Assembly: GCA_033439265.1 (NCBI GenBank)
Contig: JAVTVX010000016.1
Coordinates: 13,379,201-13,443,200, forward strand
DNA length: 64,000 bases
Source: Dillenia suffruticosa
Lineage: Eukaryota; Streptophyta; Magnoliopsida; Dilleniales; Dilleniaceae
Direction of reading: 5' to 3'
The notes under the pieces were generated by a model that was given only the letters and a program-made list of their open reading frames with translations, was not told the origin of the DNA and did not search any database. Positions within the stretch are counted from its first letter, which is position 1. Each line of letters starts with the position of its first letter. This document shows, one piece after another, positions 26,263 through 38,639 of the stretch. A program made the position numbers and the translations under genes.

Positions 26263-27823
26263 TAATGCTTGTCCTCAAGCATACTCTAAATTAATAGCTC
26301 AAAACCATTCTCTTTTTCACTCATTCATCTCTTTCAATTCATCTTCAAATAATTTCAAAAAAGCACATATCGAAAAATTCAATCCAAAATAACAATCCGG
26401 AGAGTAAGTGATCATAGTTTCATGACCATAAAAGAAAATATAAGCATCCCATCAAACTCAACAATCTCATCAAAATTCAATATATCAAGATTCAATACCT
26501 TCACAAGGAATTCACTCTCACACGCAAAGTATTTAAGGAAATTTATCAATAACTCTCAAAATCAAATCAAAATATGTTATTACCATAAGCTTGCTTATTT
26601 ATCAAATGTCCACCACCACTTATATGAATTCAAAACAAAAATCCAAGAGTCTTTGTAAGGGTTGTAACGTGGCTTGGGTAAAAGTAGGATAAAAATGATA
26701 AATGTGATGTGTAATGAATATATCAAAGAAGCATGATGAGAATCACAATATCATATCCCATATCATGAAATACAATCTACCTAAAGAAAAATAACCCAAT
26801 CAAAACTATCTCATTTCTCGATCAGATTTTTGAATTTCTCCAAATTCCAAATTCTGGGAATTTTTTTTTCTTTCATTTTCTGCCCTTTTCGCTTCCCTTT
26901 TGTTTATTTTTTTTTGAAGCACAATCGATTTGGGGATGAATGAAAATACGGAGCATATGCAACTCATCCCAATCGTATAATTGACTTCCCAAAAAATAAT
27001 TCCCACAATAGAAGTACTCAATTCCCTTTATAAATAACCACTCAATCTATGTGCAAATCACACGCTTCTTTGATATAAGGACCAAAAAGAGGGTTAAGCA
27101 TAAAAAGAAGGTTATATGTCAATTAATGTGGTTAAAGTAAAGAAAATGGGTATAAGCTCAAAAGGGTTTCATTAGGGGAAATATTATGCATGGAAGGTTT
27201 TTTTTCGAAAGCTAAAAAAGGGAAAACCTAAATGCCCCCATCATATTAATGCATGAATTCATTGATGTGGTCTCAAAAAATATAGCAAAGCAAGTTTTAG
27301 AATAAACATACTATGATTGATAAACACTCATAAAAAAATAGAGCAAAGATGATGTATGCTCTTAAGGCTCAAAAGCTCACAAAAGGTGTTTAATTTATAT
27401 CAAATCTATCACATTTTCAATCGATTTAATTATCAAGATCAATGAAAATATTTAAAACAATTTATCCAAAAATAACTAATCACGCTTGTCTCTTTCATGC
27501 ATTTCAAACTCAAATCAACAATGCACATTAACTCAAAATCATTATCTGACAAAATCCAGAGATATGAAGTTCCAAAGAAGAATAAAAGAATTGACGTTGG
27601 CATGAAAATCCTCCCCCACACCTAGATACTACATTGTCCTCAATGTATGCAAAAGATGAGAATTTTAGACACAGTGTTAAAGAAATTCACAACTAACACA
27701 ATTGAAAACTAATCTCATAAATGAAAGATGCTAGGCAATGAAAGAGGACAATGACAAGAAAGATAAAAAATGAGAGAACTCCCCTAAGGTGATGGCGGGC
27801 GCTGTGGAGTGCTTCTGCCCAAA

Positions 27824-27991
27824 ACCGCGTGATCATCTCTTAAGAATGAGAGTGCTTCTGCCCAAATTCGGATTGCACCTTCAGAATACCGCATGATCAT
27901 CTCTTAAGAATGAGAGTGCTTCTGCCTAAAAATTTTATTTGACTTTTGAAACCGCGTGATCACGCTCGAATGCCAAGACTGCTTTTGCCTC
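27824..27991. repeat. About 64-bp tandem repeat in element D, three copies
   Basis: Copies start at 27824, 27888 and 27951 with accgcgtgatc or accgcatgatc, and each ends with a cttctgcc or cttttgcc block. The first two are nearly identical and the third is more diverged. It lies in the noncoding part between the 3' LTR and the protease. Confidence 0.85.
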
Positions 27992-28109
27992 CAAAAATTC
28001 TGTATTGAACCATGACTTGGGTGATTGAATTGGACATCTACAAAAATTAAAAGAAGAGATCAATAACACTTAAAATTAAATAAATGAAATTACTAAAAAT
28101 TAAATCAAA

Positions 28110-28160
28110 CTCTTAAAAAAAATTTGGGTTACCTCCCAACAAGCGCAATTATTTCACGTC
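28110..28160 (-). other. Element D: conserved GGGAGGTAACCC motif
   Basis: The minus strand reads GCGCTTGTTGGGAGGTAACC near 28125-28145. A motif of this kind is common downstream of the coding region in plant Athila/Tat elements. Its presence next to the protease shows that the stretch that should hold RT and integrase was lost. Confidence 0.6.
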
Positions 28161-28233
28161 GCTGTGCTCGACGGTCTTCACTTGTTTCTCTTCAAGGAGG
28201 CTTTAATTTTACTTTGTGAGGCTCATATGACTT

Positions 28234-29563
28234 TCATTCCACATCTAATTGTGCATTCAATTCAAAATCAATATCATATTTTTTTTCACAAATTTCCTGC
28301 ACAATTAAATCAAAAATATCAGCATAATAAATTGATTGACACTCATTTGGGTATTTCATATGATCAAAAATAATAAATTTCATAATCTCGCCGTCGAACT
28401 TAACGGAGAGAGTACCCTCATCCATATCTATTTTGGTTTTTGCTATCTTCATGAATGGTTGTCCTAATAGAAGCGGAGCTGAATTTGTGATAGTGTCTCC
28501 TTCCATTTTCAAGATGTAAAAATCAGTTGGAAAAATTAATTTGTTAACCGGCACCAAAATATCTTCAACAATCCCCTCTGGGTAAGCATAAGAGTGGTCA
28601 ACTAACTGAATAACAACCCCAGTTCCTTTTAAGGGATCCAATTTCAGACCACTATAAATTGAATAAAGTATGATATTAATAGGTGCTCCTAAATCTAGCA
28701 TGACATACTTTATTTTTTTTTACCAATGTACAAGGTACAGTGAACATACCTGGATCTGGACATTTTTTGGGTAGAGTTCTTTTGATGATATCACATGCAT
28801 TTTCACCGATCTCAAGACCCCTTATAGTCACTATTTCTTTCTCATATTCATTCGTCTTGGATTCCTCAAACTTGTGTTCATCTTCCTTGTCCATATCCTT
28901 TCCTTCATTTGCCTTCTTAGAATGAGTGAAATTCAAATGAAATTCCTTCTCACTTCTTAATGTTATTGTGCTAATGTTCTCTTTAGGGTTTACTACCGTT
29001 TGTGAAGGTAGTTTCCCTGAGGTTCGAGCTTCCAAGTTGCTAAGCGAGGTTGCCAGTTGAGTGATTTGATTCCCCAAATCCTGTATACTTGCTCTCGTTT
29101 CCTATTGAAATTGTTGAGTGTTAGTCACGAGAGTTTTTATAATATCTTCTAAAGATATACCTGAATTAGAAGATTGTAAAGGTGCTGGTGGTGATCTGTC
29201 AAAAAATTGGGGCGCATATCTTGGCTGTCCTCCTTGATTTCCATAGCTTAAATTTGGATGATCGTTACATTCAAGATTATAATAGTTGGAGAAAGGGTCA
29301 TACATACGTTGAGATTGATCAGGAAATCCTCTTGCGATATTTACATGTTGAGTGGAATCTTCTTGTAAAGATGGACAGATATCCGTAGGATGCCCCGGAA
29401 TTGAATATATGCCACAAACCTTAGCTACCTGCAATTGCCCTATAGTTAACTGACGAACCAATGCAGTTAGTTTAGAAATTTGATTTTCAAGATTTGAGTA
29501 ACTTACCTCAAAAGCTGGGTATTCGAAGCACGGTGGTCGTTGATTTAGATCTGGTGTAGCCAA
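28234..29563 (-). mobile_element. Element D: gag and protease part
   Basis: The gag part (about 29563-28680) holds a Tat/Athila-type signature, VCGIYSIPGHPTDICPSLQE, then DHPNLSYGNQGG. The protease part (about 28700-28234) has the retropepsin-like pattern LDLGAPINI...LLGQPFMKIAKTKID. The family is recognised from these motifs. The coding region is broken in a few places. Confidence 0.85.
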
Positions 29564-29659
29564 CTCTTACAGAGTCCTTTCACGATTTTCCATCTTTTCC
29601 TCTTCTTCAAAAATCAGTAGACAAGTGAAAAACACAAACTAAGAAATTAAAATAGTTCG

Positions 29660-29679
29660 TCGGCAACGGCGCCAAAATT
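29660..29679 (-). other. Element D: primer binding site, tRNA-Asp type
   Basis: Next to the 5' LTR the minus strand reads TTTTGGCGCCGTTGCCG. The TGGCGCCGTTGCCG part is complementary to the 3' end of plant tRNA-Asp(GTC). This primer is common in Athila/Tat elements. Confidence 0.75.
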
Positions 29680-31007
29680 TGGTCGGGTTGTCGAAACCCT
29701 CAAATTAATACTGATTTCCCCATTGCAACAAACTGTAGCAATAGTGGTTACCAGGTCGAATTCCAAAGGAACTAGTTAATTCAATCTCTTAGTTAATGTA
29801 AAAAAATTAAGTTAGGGGTTTTCAAACAATTTACTAAAATAAAATTTGTCGAATAAAATTTAATAACTTAAAAATAAGAAACAAATCAACAATGCAAAAT
29901 ACTAAAATTTAAGGAAGAAACTCAATTTATCAAACTCCGATCCAAGGGTTCATATATTCGATTGTCTTATTGATCATTGGTTGAAAATATTATTCTTGCA
30001 ATTTAAGCATTTAACCTTAGATCTTTTAGGATAGACATAATAAATCTTAAGTTTTTCTAAAATAATTTACCACACCCAACATCCAATCAAAACTTATCAT
30101 TAATCAACTGGACACGATAACATTCCATATCAAATAATGACAGCATTAAGTTCTCTGAAAACAGTTAAATCAAAATATAAATAACCAGGATAGTCGTACA
30201 ATTATTTGATTTTGTTCTATCGATTCCTTCGATTAAAATGAATATCGACAACGACCCATAAACATAAATAACCTATTTGTTACTTGTACCATTCATTCAT
30301 GACAATTACAGATCACTAAAATCCTGGATGCAGTAGAAAATTTGATATTGAATTAAATTATCAGATTAACCAATACCAATCTTTCATAAAAATAAACCAA
30401 GAATCGACGAATACTTGAATTAAAAATACAAGAAATTAAATAAAATACATAACCTCACAATGAAGACGATCAATGAAATTCTCCTTGAATCAGAAGAAAA
30501 ATTAGTCACTCATGGTGAAAACAAACGAGAGAAAAAAATTGTTCTTAAATGAAAAGAAAAAAAAACTAAAACCTAAAGGAATAAAATGTGTAGCCACCCT
30601 CTTCTCCTGTGAACAGTAACGTGAATAGTATTGTGGACTCTCTAGGAATATATATAGACTGTGAGACTCCAAGGTAAATTAGAAATCTTCTCTTGTGTGA
30701 CCTAGATCTTAAAAAGATTCTTCCCTGAAAAATAGGAAACAATTAACTTTTTTAAACAATTTTACTTGAAGTAAAATTTCTATTACAAATAAGTTTCGCA
30801 TTTTAGATTCTTCCTCCTTCCTTTGTAGGCCCAATTGATATCTTGAACCAATTAATTCCAAAATTGTCTCCTTAAACCCATTTTGATCCAATCTCTATTT
30901 TTGATCCCCTAAAAATAAAAAGTCATAAAAAACATTCATTAGGGCAATAACCAATGCAAAATCATACTATAATAGCAATAATAAAAATGACATTTTGTGC
31001 ATTATCA
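29680..31007 (-). repeat. Element D: 5' LTR, 1328 bp
   Basis: It is the same length as its partner to within one base and colinear with it throughout. It ends at 31007, directly before the resumed LTR of element C. Confidence 0.9.
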
Positions 31008-33313
31008 CGCGTCACAGCGCATGACCTTCCACTGGCGCGCGACTGTAGTCCAGCTCGCGAGCGCACGCCTCAGCCCGTGAGCCCGCTAGCCCACCAACCC
31101 ATGAGCCCGCGACGGCCCGCGAGCCTGCGACCGCCCATGAGCCTGCGAGCCCGCTATCTATCCTCTCCTTCGAGAGCTCGCTTGCACGCGAGCCCCCTTG
31201 CTACAACCCCAGCTGATGCCCAAGCCGCAGTCATCAACCGACCCCTGAACCCTAGGTCGCAGCTTCTTCATTGCAGGTAACGGCTGCATTGGTTGTAGTT
31301 CTAAGGTTTGGTGCTTAAAATTTGAGTTAGTTGCTAACATAGTTTCAAATGTGAAAATATTACAGGTTTTAGATCAATTCGATTAGCGAACGAAAGTTAG
31401 GTCTGAGATCTGAGGAACCCTAGGTGAGAGAAATACAATCACTTCAATATTTTAATTGATTTTGTCGAATTTAGGTTGAATTTAGAATCGGAAACTATAT
31501 TTATATATATTCTGAAATATGTTTAATTCGAGGAAAATTAGGAAAAATGAGAAATATTAGAAATTTGACTATTTGTGAGCTAAATGATTCGAAATTGATG
31601 AAACGGGAATCTAAAAAGGAGATTGTGTAAATTTAGGGTTGTGTTAAAGTGGAAAGTAAAATTAAAAATCTCTTATTAGACTTTTATTTGATATTAAATT
31701 GTGATGATTTGATTAGGAAAATCTTTTTGAAGACTCGAGCAGTCAGATTAGATTTATTTGAAAATAGGGAGTGACCACCCTCCCTAGAAAAGTGAATGAG
31801 ACTCTAATCTTTTGCATGAAATAGTAAAACTTGTTTTTGCCATGTTTTCCATAAAACATGTTTTCGATATGCATGGACTCGACGTATGATATTAAATTTC
31901 AAAACTTGTTTTGTGACATTTGGAATGTCGTAAATTTATATTTCTGATGACTATGCATTCATGGTTTGAAATGAAATGATATTGTGCCATTATTTGAGAA
32001 CCAGATATGTTTTTCTATTCTACCGTAGCATTGACATGGATTTGAAACGATTTGATGATTGTATTACCACACGGATTAAAAATGTTTTGATGATTTGTGT
32101 GGGCCGGGTGCCCATTTGTGATGAGATGATCTGTATGGGCTGGCTGCCCACTTGTGATGAGATGATGTTCTTTGATGAATTTCGTAGCTACGAAGGGCAT
32201 TTGTAGAGGTACCGGCTTGCCCGAATATGCTTTTGCAGGAGGTATTCACAAACGTCATGTCTAATGGCTATAGGCGTGGCCGGTTGAATCCACGTAAGGG
32301 AGAGGACATGTGTGACGCCACCGTCTAGCTCCGGGCGGGATCTTATACACGATAATTAGCTAACCCCAGCGAACTCATGGCCAACATCGGGGTAGAGAGC
32401 GACTTTTGAACTTTATGCATAATAAAACCCCGATGCGTCAGTCCTTGGTCATGGTTGACCTCTGCCAGAATATTTTTGGCTTGCTCTAATAATAGTTGCT
32501 TTTGAATGGATGCATATATACTTGATATCGTGTAATTAGTTAAATGATTTCAAATTACTAAACACATTATGTTTTATTGTGAAATGTAAATTATTGTTAC
32601 GAATAATGTTATTTGATACTCAAATAGTTCACCCACACTATTTATGCTTGATATTGATCCCCTCACTCACTGGGTATCTTCCCTGATACTCACCCCTCTC
32701 ATTACCTTCCTCAGACAGGATTACTGTGATAGAGCGACGTTACAAACTCTAGAGGTTTTCGTAGCATATTGGTGGATTCGGTATTCATGACTGTGAGATT
32801 TAATTCAAATAAAATTTTGAAGTCCTTATATTATTTCGACCCTGCGAGGTCATGATATTGAGATCCGTAGTTGGCCGTGTACATTTATATGGGATGACTA
32901 TATAAATTATGGATATTGTTTAGGAAACTCCCATATTTTACTTGCATTGAGGCACTTGTAAGCATTTAAAAATTTTTACTTAGAAAATTATTATACATTG
33001 TATAAACTTTAGGCCCGCTCAATGTGGCGGCTATTCATGCTCTAGTTAGGCATGGCAGTAGAGATTTGTGGTTAGAACTGCTAGTAATTAAAAAGCCTTG
33101 CATTGTCCTGGTTGTCTGCTGTAGTTTGGTTCATTGTCTTGAGGCCAAGATGACCCTTTTATTTGATTGACAGGATGGTTGTGAATTATACAGGTCAAAT
33201 TGTACTTGGGAGACTTCCGACATATGGAGGGATTCTGTCCAATTTTTTATAAAAATACAGCCAACATCCAAGGTAACGGGCGGCTGCCCACGACTCTGGT
33301 TCGGGGTATGACA
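31008..33313 (+). repeat. Element C: left LTR, second piece
   Basis: It resumes with a GC-rich block (31020-31160) colinear with 39200-39390 of the right LTR and ends TCGGGGTATGACA. A block at about 32100-32165 holds two similar units (gtgcccatttgtgatgagat and ctgcccacttgtgatgagat). Confidence 0.9.
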
Positions 33314-36300
33314 GTTTTATTGGTATCAGAGCATCTGGGTTAGAGAAAGGATAGTAGTAAAAGTCTTCCCAAGTATATTAAAAGTTCTCAATGCATTAGA
33401 GAATTTCATACAGTCATTTAAAGTCTCATACTTGGCCATAGACATATAAGTTCATCCATTTTAAGGGGTTGATACATGATGCATCTAACCCATTATTTCA
33501 CATTTAAATGCCTTGATTCATAACTCAAATTCTTTTTGGGGGGTTAGTTACTAGTAATTAACCATAATTCTTGATTTCTACCTAACTAAAAAGATACTAT
33601 TTTTACAAAATTATGCCACCTAGACGTGGTAGGCGTGGTGCTAGAGTCGCACCACCTGAGAGTCCCTAGTGCCCGATGTACCTAGGGTACCCGAGGCTCC
33701 ACGAGTACCAGAGGATGCTTCTTCTACTCGAGCACGGTTACCAGCACCACCCCCAACACCTCCATCAGTTGTTATAGCTGAGATTCCTCCACCACCACTC
33801 GATGCCTTGAGGCAGTGGTAGGAGTGGTACAATAGATATGGGGCGCAGATGCTACCACCTCCATTACAGACTCCAGCAACCGCACCTGCGGCCATACCTG
33901 CACCTACGGCACCGATTCCTCCTTTGGTGGCCGGTCCTTATGTTTCTACTCCGACCGATGAAACATCGGTTGCTTTGAGGCGCATCCATGAGCTTACTCA
34001 GTTGGTGAAAGAGTCTCAGCAGCTCGTATGTACAGACTTTTCAGGATCTAGTGATGTCGTAGCGGCGAAGCACTAGATCAACATGACTCGCAGGATCCTT
34101 ACTAATCTGGGGTTGACAGAGGAGCTCAGTTGAGAGTTGCTAAGAGACTCCTCGACAGAGATGCCCTCTTGTGGTAGGAGGCTATCCGTGATAGTGCTAC
34201 GCAGACCCTGTGGTGGGAGGACTTTCTACACAAGTTCGACCATAGGTACTTCACCTCGTTCTAACAAGATCGTATGAGGATAGAGTTTCTACACTTACAC
34301 CAGGGGACTAGGTCAATCTCAGAGTATGAGGCTGAGCTTAGACGACTAGCGGCCTTTGTCCCCAACATGGCTACACCGGCTCAGATGAGGTTCAAGTTTG
34401 AAGATGGCCTCCAATTGAGCATCATGAAGTATATAACGGTGATCTCTCTTTTATACTCTCAGAGGTGATTGATTCAGCATATTGGGTAGAGGAGATCGTC
34501 CGAGCTGAGGCTAGGCAGAGAGAGAGTCACCAAAAGAGGAAGATTAGGTCACCGGGTGGACAGTCTTTGAAGAAGGGTAGAGGTTTTGGACATCCGGGGG
34601 TTCTTTCAGCTTTAGACTAGCAAGATGGGACAGGAACCTCGACCACAGGGTTTTGGGGTACCAGCCCCTAATGTCTCTACACAGTCTACGATACAGAGAC
34701 AACCTTTCTGTCCTAGATGTGGTAGCCACCATACCTTAAGGGCATGAAGAGTACCAGTTACTTGCTTCCAGTGTAGGAAGCAAGGTCATATTAAGAGTAC
34801 TTACCCAGAGTTAGGTCGAGGAAGACAGACTTCTTAAGGTTGTACTGGTACTTCTGGCATAGGCCAACAGGGGACACCTGTGCACTCAGCTCTTACAGCT
34901 CCTTGGACTGTAACCGGGAGTAATATAGTGCCAGGACCATCGCGACAGTAGCCTAGGGCCCAGGCTTGTGTGTTTGCGATGACACAGGAGGACGCACAGG
35001 CAAACCATAATGTTATTATGGGTAATCCTCCTACAGACCCCTCAGTGTAGTACTTTAGTTCTTTCTTTTTGAGATTTTGTATAATATGATATAGATATAC
35101 AGTTTTGACTAGTTAAAGTTTTAGAAACTTAACTAGTTAGATATATATATAAAGATGTCTATTTTTTACATTTTAAATACCTTTAATTTTTTTCTTACCT
35201 TTAGGTACCATGCGAATATTCAGTATCGACGCCCGTATTCTCATAGATACTAGGTCAAATTTTTCATATGTGAGTGACACGTTCGCTTGCCATTCTGATA
35301 GGCCTCTCTCACCACTTGATGAGGAGATTATGATAGTCACTCCTCTTGACAAGCATATCATTCGAGATACAGTCTATAGGGGCTCTGAGATCAGTATTGG
35401 GGAGCTATTGGAGGCAGATCTGATTCCGTTCACTATCACGGATTTTGATGCCATCTTAAGGATGGATTGACTGAGTTTACACCGGGCTTCCATGGATTGT
35501 TACACGAAAGAAGTTGAGTTTTGGAGGTCCGGGTAGCCACCGTTAGTATTCTGGGACGAGAGACGACTATTGCCCCATAGTATTATATCTATTATGAAGG
35601 CCAGATGCTTGGTACGCCATGGTTGTACGCCTTATCTGACTTATGTTGTCGATACCACCATTGAGGGACCGAGACATGAAGATGTCCCTATGGTGCAGGA
35701 GTTTCTAGATGTGTTCTCCGAGGAGCTTCCAGTATTACCACCAGTTCGGGAGTTCGATTTCGAGATTGATCTAGTATCGGGGACCAATCATATTTCTATT
35801 CCGCCATATAGAATGGTGTCTACTGAACTAAGAGAGCTTAAGATTCAGTTGCAGAAACTTCTAGACAAGGGGTTTATACGCCTGAGCACGTCACCCTGGG
35901 GTGCTCTGGTGTTATTCGTAAAAAAGAAAGATAGTACATTTTGGCTTTGTGTGGATTACAGATAGTTGAACAAAGCCACAATCAAAAACATATATCTCTT
36001 ACAACGTATAGATGATTTGTTTGATCAGTTGTAGGGAGCTATGGTTTTCTCAAAAATTGATCTCCGTTTGGGTTATCATCAGTTGAGGGTTCGGGCTGGA
36101 GATGTGCCCAAGACATCCTTTCGCACCCGATATGGCCACTATGAGTTTTTAGTCATGCCGTTTGGGTTGACTAATGCTCCAGCTGCTTTTATGGATTTGA
36201 TGAACCGAGTCTTCCATGATTTCTTGGATCAGTTTCTCATCGTATTTATCAATGATATCTTGGTGTATTCACAGAGTGATGAAGATCATGTTCAGCACAT

Positions 36301-38639
36301 TCGAGAGGTATTACAGATACTCCGTGAAAAGCAGTTATATGTTAAATTCTCAAAATGTGAGTTTTGATTGAGACATATAGAATTTTTAGGGCACATTGTC
36401 TCTGCGGAAGGTATTCATGTTGATCCGTGAAAGATTGAGGCTATATTAAAGTGGGAGCAGCAACAGACAGTTATCGAGATCCGTAGTTTTCACGGTTTAG
36501 CCGGGTTTTATCATTGATTTGTAAACAGATTTTCTCGGATAGCTGCTCCGTTATCTAAATTGACCCGGAAGAGGTTCAAATTTGTTTGGGATGACCGTTG
36601 TGAGGCGAGCTTTCAGGAGCTCCAACAATGGTTGACATCTGTCCCTATTTTAGCCTTTCCCACTAGCAGTCAGAAATATACAGTGCATAATGATGCTAGC
36701 CGACAGGGATTGGGTTGTGTTCTGATGCAGGATGGTCGAGTCATTGCATATGCTTCTCGGCAGTTGAAGAAGCATGAGTCGAACTACCCGACGTACGATC
36801 TTGAGTTGGCCGCCATAGTCTTTGCCTTGAAGATATGGCGACATTACTTATATGGGGTGACTTGTAGGGTATTCACGGATCACAAAAGTCTAAAATACAT
36901 GTTCACCTAGTGGGAGTTGAACCTCAGACAGAGGAGATGGTTGGAGTTATTGAAAGACTATGACCTTATCATTGATTACCATCCAGGAAAGGCAAATGTG
37001 GTGGCAAATGCATTGAGCCGAAAGTCATCATCCTCCTCTTCTCCCTCTACTATGATAGAGAGTACTTACCTCTCTTGCTTGATGGGACTTCGTACACTCG
37101 AAGTTAGTTTGACTAGTGATGATCAAGGAGCACTACTAGCTCGATTTGAGGTGAGGCCGACTTTGCTTGATCGCATCAAAGAGTTTCAGGGGTCAGATGA
37201 GGAGCTCCAGAGTATTCTTGAGAAGAACAGCAGAGGCGAGAGTAGAGACTTTCGAGTCCGCGATGACCGACTAGTTGTATACAGAGAGTGGTTTGCATTC
37301 TCGTCGACAGCGATTTTCGTAGGGTTATTCTTGAGGAGGCTCATTCCTCCGCTTATGCCCTGCATCCGGGCGGCACAAAAATGTATCGGACTATCTGAGA
37401 TAATTATTGGTAGCCTTGGATAAAAAGGGAGATCGTAGATTTTGTGACTAAATGTTTAGTTTGCCAGCAGGTAAAGGCCGAACATCAGCGGTCGGCTAGT
37501 ACATTACAGCCCCTCCCCATTCCTGAGTGGAAGTGAAAACATATCATGATGGATTTTGTGATGAGACTGCCTCGGATTTCAGCACGGCATGACACCGTAT
37601 AGGTGATTGTAGATAGACTTACGAAGTCTGCACACTTTGTTGCTATTCGTGTCGATTTCTCTTTGGAAGTGTTGGCACATCTCTACATCGACACTATTGT
37701 TAGACTTCATGGAGTACCTGTGTCGATAGTGTTAGATAGAGATCCTAGATTTATATCTAGGTTTTGGCCCAAGTTACAAGAGGCAATGGGCACAAGGTTA
37801 AATTTTAGTATGGCCTATCTTTCGCAGACAGATGGTCAGTTAGAGAGGACCATTTAGACACTTGAGGATATGCTGAGAGCATGCGTGATGGATTTCCGGG
37901 GTAGTTGGGATTGGCACCTTCCACTGGTCGAATTTGCATATAATAATAGTTATCAGGCTAGTATAGGGATGCCCCCGTATAAGGCACTATATGGCAGGAG
38001 GTGCCGCACCCCGATATGCTAGGATGAGGTCGAAGAGCGACGTCTCAGCAGTGTTGAGTTAATTGAGAAAATGAAGGATAAAGTTAAGGTCATCCGTAAG
38101 CGGATGAAAGCCGCCCAGGACAGACAGAAGGCATATGCCGATCGTAGGCGGCAACCTCTTGAGTTTGTCATTGGAGATATAGTTTTCTTGAGAATATCTC
38201 CTTGGAAGAGAGTTATACGGTTCAGGTAGTGGGGCAAGTTAAGCCCCGGATATATTGGGTCATTCCGCGTCCTTGAGAAGGTCGGGAGTATAGCATATAG
38301 ATTGGAGCTACCAAATAAACTATCCCGTATTCATGATGTCTTCCGTGTCTCAGTACTCAGGAAGTGCTCAGCCGATCCTTCTCATGTACTTGAGCCTCCA
38401 CCTATTGAGTTACGAGCGGACCTTAGTCTTCTAGTTCAGCCCGTGACTATCCTAGATCGCAAGTCAGAAAACTACAGAGTAAGGAAGTTTCATTGGTTAG
38501 AGTTTTGTGGCGGAGTGACCAGGTCGAGGAGGAGACCTGAGAGCCCGAGAAGACTATTAGGAGACAGTATCCCCATTTGTTTACTGTTGAGCTTTCTGTT
38601 AGTTTCAGGGACAAAACTTGTTTTTAGGGAGTTAGAAAA
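33314..38639 (+). mobile_element. Element C: gag-pol body
   Basis: A tRNA-Met primer site (TGGTATCAGAGC) lies at 33321-33332. Gag starts at 33613 (MPPRRGRRGARV) and includes a zinc-knuckle region near 34700-34800. An AT-rich spacer precedes the protease (about 35205-35560, RILIDTRSNFSYVS). RT is at about 35690-36370 ([17 protein letters not shown], with FINDILVYS), RNase H at 36560-36910 ([12 protein letters not shown]), the integrase zinc finger and core at 37000-37860 and the integrase tail to about 38560, with an ILDRK chromodomain-like start. All parts are in normal order; there are many breaks. Confidence 0.92.

Larger units (their letters stand above)
24918..31007 (-). mobile_element. 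Element D: Athila/Tat-like gypsy element without RT or integrase
   Basis: This 6.09-kb minus-strand element is inserted in the left LTR of C. The flanks are cgcgc (24913-24917) and cgcgt (31008-31012), a probable 5-bp target duplication with four of five bases alike. It has two LTRs (24918-26244 and 29680-31007), a primer site, gag, protease, a noncoding part with a tandem repeat, and a polypurine tract. RT, RNase H and integrase are absent, so it would have depended on other copies. The LTRs differ by roughly 6-8% by eye. It has a few breaks. Confidence 0.9.

Noticed and set aside
27824-27991. Regular repeats considered as a CRISPR-like array
   Set aside because: The repeats are tandem without unique spacers and lie inside a plant retroelement.
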